DNA from: Steroidobacteraceae bacterium
GTDB taxonomy: Bacteria; Pseudomonadota; Gammaproteobacteria; Steroidobacterales; Steroidobacteraceae
DNA: 38,322 bases
Direction: 5' to 3'
Assembly: GCA_022865595.1 (NCBI GenBank)
Contig: JALHTE010000196.1
Coordinates: 1 to 38,322 of the forward strand
The first letter of the stretch is position 1. Each line of letters starts with the position of its first letter. Both the position numbers and the translations under genes were made by a program. Shown here in pieces: positions 36,046 to 38,322 of the stretch. Under the pieces are notes generated by a model. It did not search any database and was not told where the DNA came from. It saw only the letters and a list, made by a program, of their open reading frames with translations.

Positions 36046-38187
36046 CTAGTGCAGTGACCAGGTGAACGTAACGCCGGCCAGTTGCGGATCGCCGCGCTGT
36101 ATGTAGAGCTTGTCGGCATAGTCGGGCGGCTCGAGACCGAAGTAGAAGCCGCGCACGGCGTATTTTTCATTGAACAGGTTTCGCGCCCAGGCGTGCACCG
36201 TCCAGCGATCCGCCACGTAGCCGGCCTTCAGGTTCACGAGCACGTAGGGCTTCGACTCCTGGTCATTGCTGGTGTCGAAGTAAAACGACGCGCAACCCGT
36301 CACGTCGGCGCGCGCCATCCAGCCCCGCTCCCGGCCCCACTCGGCGGAGAGCGAATACTGGTAGGGCGGCGCGCTTGCCTGCTCGCGTCCGTCGAGGTTG
36401 CGGTCGCCGTACTGGTAGTCGAGGTACTCGCTGCCGAGCAGCCCCAGGGTCGCGCCCAGCAGCAGCGACGGTTGCGCGCGCCACGCGAACGTGGCCTCGA
36501 GGCCGTAGTTGCGGCCCTTCGCGGCGTTGCTTGTATAGAAAACGTAGGAGAGCGGATCGCCGGGATCCACCTGGTAGGACGAGGACACCTGTTCCTCGAT
36601 ACGCCACATGTAGAACACGGCCAGGTCGGCCGACAGGGTGTTTGACGGGTTGCGCAGGTGCAACCCGGTCTCGAGGTTCCAAAGGTACTCGGGATCGTAC
36701 TCGAGCAGGTCCTCCGGGATGAACTCGCCGATGTTGAAGCCGCCCGCCTTGTAGCCGCGCGCCAGCGTCGCGTACCAGGCGCTGTCGGAGCCAAAGTCAC
36801 CGGCGAGCGACAGGTGACCTCCTACCAGCGTGTTGACCGGCGAAAACCTGGCGCCGTCGCTGTCGCGGTAATCCGCGGAGCGCGTCTCGACCCGCAACCC
36901 GGCAGACAGCGTCATGCTGTCCAGAAGCCGCCATTCGGTCTCGCCGTAGGCGGCCAGATTGGTCGCGTCGTAGATGCTCTTCAGCGGCGGACCCGTGAGT
37001 TCCGACTCGAAGTAGTCGCGCTGCAGGTTGTCCTCGTTGAGGCGCAGCGCGTAGACCCCGGCCAGCCAGCCGAACCCGCCCGAGCGCGCGTCGGCGCGGC
37101 TCATGAGCCGGAGGTCTTCACCGAGCGTGCTGCGCTGCCGGTCGTAATGCGAGAAATAGTCGTAAGGGGCGTAGGCACCCCAGTACGGATCATTCGCCCA
37201 GTCGCCGTCGAAACTGTAGACGATGTCCGAGTTCGCGTAGGTAGTGGTGCTCGCGAGCGTGACCAGACCGAGGTCGCCGGTCACGCGCAGCATCGCACCT
37301 TCGGAGCGCTGCTTGTCGCGACCCGGCTGGTTCGACAGCGTGCGAAAGCTGTTGTCGAGTGAGAACGCGTCAAAACCATTGTGGATGTCGGCGTACAGCG
37401 CCGCTGCATCGACACGCCAGCCATCCGCTACCCCGAGCGTCAACTTGCCACGCAGCGTGGTCTCGTCACGATCGTTGGTGTCGTCGCGGTTGAGGTAGGC
37501 GTTGTGGCGGAATCCGTCGCTCACCGTGCGCTGGGCAGCGACCCGCCACGCCGAGTCGCTGGCCCTGCCCCAGGACCCAAGCGCGCCGCCCGCCACCAGT
37601 CCGCCGCCGATCAGGCCGTCGCCGCCAGCGGTCACTTCCGTCGAGAACTCCGGATCCACCGTTGGATCCCTGGTTCGGACGCTGATCAGCCCCGCAAGCG
37701 CGTTGGCACCGTAGCGGGTGCCCTGCGGGCCCCGCAGCACTTCGACCTGCTGCACGTCAAACGTGGTCGCTGGCGCACCAACGCCGCTGAAGTCGATGTC
37801 ATCGATCAGGAACCCCACCGACGGGTTGGGCGCGCCCTGGTACTGTTCCAGTTCGCCGATGCCGCGCAACTGGTAATAGCGGGGTCGCGAGGTGGCCCCG
37901 GACCAGTTGAGGTTCGGCACCAGGCCCACGAGATCGGCAAGATGCTGCAGTCCGGACGCCTGCACCTGGGACGTGTCAAGCACGGTCGCACTTGCCGGTA
38001 GTTCGTTCTCCGCGGCAGGTCGCAGCGAAGCGGTGACCACGATCTCCTCCAGCGGTGGCGCCTCATCCCCGGCGGTCGCTGCCAAGGGCATTGCCAGCGC
38101 AATGCCGCACGCGAGCGCGCCGAGCCGGCTGCGCGGGCGCACGCAACACCATGATTCTTCGAAACAAGCGGAAAGACTGCCGGGCAC
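36046..38187 (-). CDS. TonB-dependent outer-membrane receptor, probable thiamine receptor
   Basis: A 713-residue receptor. A signal peptide (cleavage near residue 39, LAATAG) is followed by a TonB box (LEEIVVTAS, 46-54), the plug domain (about 60-180; YYQLRGIG, VEVLRGPQGTRYGANALAG) and a 22-strand-type barrel with repeated aromatic-rich strands. The final strand reads VTFTWSLH, ending in His rather than the usual Phe. It is the first gene after a TPP riboswitch and heads the thiamine operon, matching the omr1-type receptors found under THI elements. The GTG at 38187 follows GGGAG at eight bases within the aptamer; a second GTG 15 codons later also gives a signal peptide. The likely substrate is thiamine or a derivative, by context. 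Confidence 0.92.
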   Translation of the reverse strand: MPGSLSACFEESWCCVRPRSRLGALACGIALAMPLAATAGDEAPPLEEIVVTASLRPAAENELPASATVLDTSQVQASGLQHLADLVGLVPNLNWSGATSRPRYYQLRGIGELEQYQGAPNPSVGFLIDDIDFSGVGAPATTFDVQQVEVLRGPQGTRYGANALAGLISVRTRDPTVDPEFSTEVTAGGDGLIGGGLVAGGALGSWGRASDSAWRVAAQRTVSDGFRHNAYLNRDDTNDRDETTLRGKLTLGVADGWRVDAAALYADIHNGFDAFSLDNSFRTLSNQPGRDKQRSEGAMLRVTGDLGLVTLASTTTYANSDIVYSFDGDWANDPYWGAYAPYDYFSHYDRQRSTLGEDLRLMSRADARSGGFGWLAGVYALRLNEDNLQRDYFESELTGPPLKSIYDATNLAAYGETEWRLLDSMTLSAGLRVETRSADYRDSDGARFSPVNTLVGGHLSLAGDFGSDSAWYATLARGYKAGGFNIGEFIPEDLLEYDPEYLWNLETGLHLRNPSNTLSADLAVFYMWRIEEQVSSSYQVDPGDPLSYVFYTSNAAKGRNYGLEATFAWRAQPSLLLGATLGLLGSEYLDYQYGDRNLDGREQASAPPYQYSLSAEWGRERGWMARADVTGCASFYFDTSNDQESKPYVLVNLKAGYVADRWTVHAWARNLFNEKYAVRGFYFGLEPPDYADKLYIQRGDPQLAGVTFTWSLH

Positions 38188-38191
38188 TGCA

Positions 38192-38294
38192 CCTGCTCCC
38201 TACGCCGGTATTACCCGGATCAGGTTCAACGGGTTCGCCGGTCAGCGGCATGGCCGCACCCGGCATCTCAGGCCCATTCAGGCCACCCCAAGGT
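38192..38294 (-). promoter_or_regulatory. TPP riboswitch (THI element)
   Basis: Read on the minus strand, the conserved blocks appear in order: GGGGTG (38289-38284), CTGAGA (38271-38266), ACCCGTTGAACCTGATC near 38235-38218, GGGTAATACC, and GCGTAGGGA (38205-38197). P1 can form from ACCT at the 5' end and AGGT before the GTG start. These are the nearly invariant residues of the thiamine pyrophosphate aptamer. GGGAG at the aptamer's 3' side also serves as the ribosome site of the receptor gene (GTG 38187). TPP binding should therefore directly block translation. Confidence 0.97.
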
Positions 38295-38300
38295 AGGCGC

Positions 38301-38306
38301 AGTATA
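38301..38306 (-). promoter_or_regulatory. Probable -10 element of the thiamine operon
   Basis: TATACT on the minus strand (38306-38301) would start transcription at about A38294, the first base of riboswitch helix P1. The -35 would lie at or just beyond the window edge, so it cannot be checked. Confidence 0.5.
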
Positions 38307-38322
38307 GCCGCAGGCATGGCAC

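Overview
This is a GC-rich (about two thirds G+C by eye), densely coded chromosomal window with no mobile element, prophage or CRISPR array. The secD-yajC-tgt-queA order, the xerD-dsbC pair, FdxA, ZapE, the ~180 kDa NAD-glutamate dehydrogenase and the TonB-dependent receptor point to a gammaproteobacterium, perhaps near Xanthomonadales/Steroidobacter-like lineages. That placement is inference; no rRNA gene is present.

Layout. Positions 1-3510 (minus): queA, tgt, yajC and the start of secD, covering queuosine modification of tRNA and Sec export. Positions 3569-5795 (minus): an ECF sigma factor, its zinc-finger anti-sigma factor and a secreted two-PDZ protein, apparently one envelope-stress operon; a periplasmic L,D-transpeptidase-like protein follows (5884-6594). 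Positions 6799-10703: tRNA-Leu(CAA), a Nudix hydrolase, fdxA, dsbC, xerD and a PlsC-type acyltransferase. Positions 10843-22667: acyl-CoA metabolism, with a fused isobutyryl-CoA mutase (IcmF) divergent from a plus-strand run of thiolase, two short-chain dehydrogenases, ETF-ubiquinone oxidoreductase, acetoacetyl-CoA synthetase, ZapE and a MarR-type regulator. Positions 22744-28319: NAD-glutamate dehydrogenase translationally coupled to phosphoglycerate mutase, closed by a symmetric bidirectional terminator. Positions 28339-34066 (minus): a second beta-oxidation block (thiolase, FadB/FadJ-type multifunctional enzyme, nitronate-monooxygenase-like flavoprotein, PaaG-like isomerase, [2Fe-2S] ferredoxin).

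Positions 34154-38306 (minus) hold the most interesting unit. A well-conserved TPP riboswitch leads a four-gene operon: TonB-dependent receptor, a 91-residue YkoF-like thiamine-binding protein, a PnuC-family (PnuT-like) permease, and a choline/aminoglycoside-kinase-fold phosphotransferase. Together they read as a complete thiamine uptake-and-trap pathway: outer-membrane import, inner-membrane facilitated transport, cytoplasmic binding and phosphorylation, shut off by the end product TPP. The YkoF-like protein without its usual ABC transporter, and a ThiK-like kinase as the presumed trap, are the least described parts.

The catabolic genes fit together as branched-chain and short-chain acyl-CoA oxidation. 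IcmF would interconvert isobutyryl-CoA and butyryl-CoA, the dehydrogenases and thiolases would complete oxidation to acetyl-CoA, ETF-QO would pass electrons to quinone, AacS would recover acetoacetate, and glutamate dehydrogenase would feed amino-acid carbon to 2-oxoglutarate.
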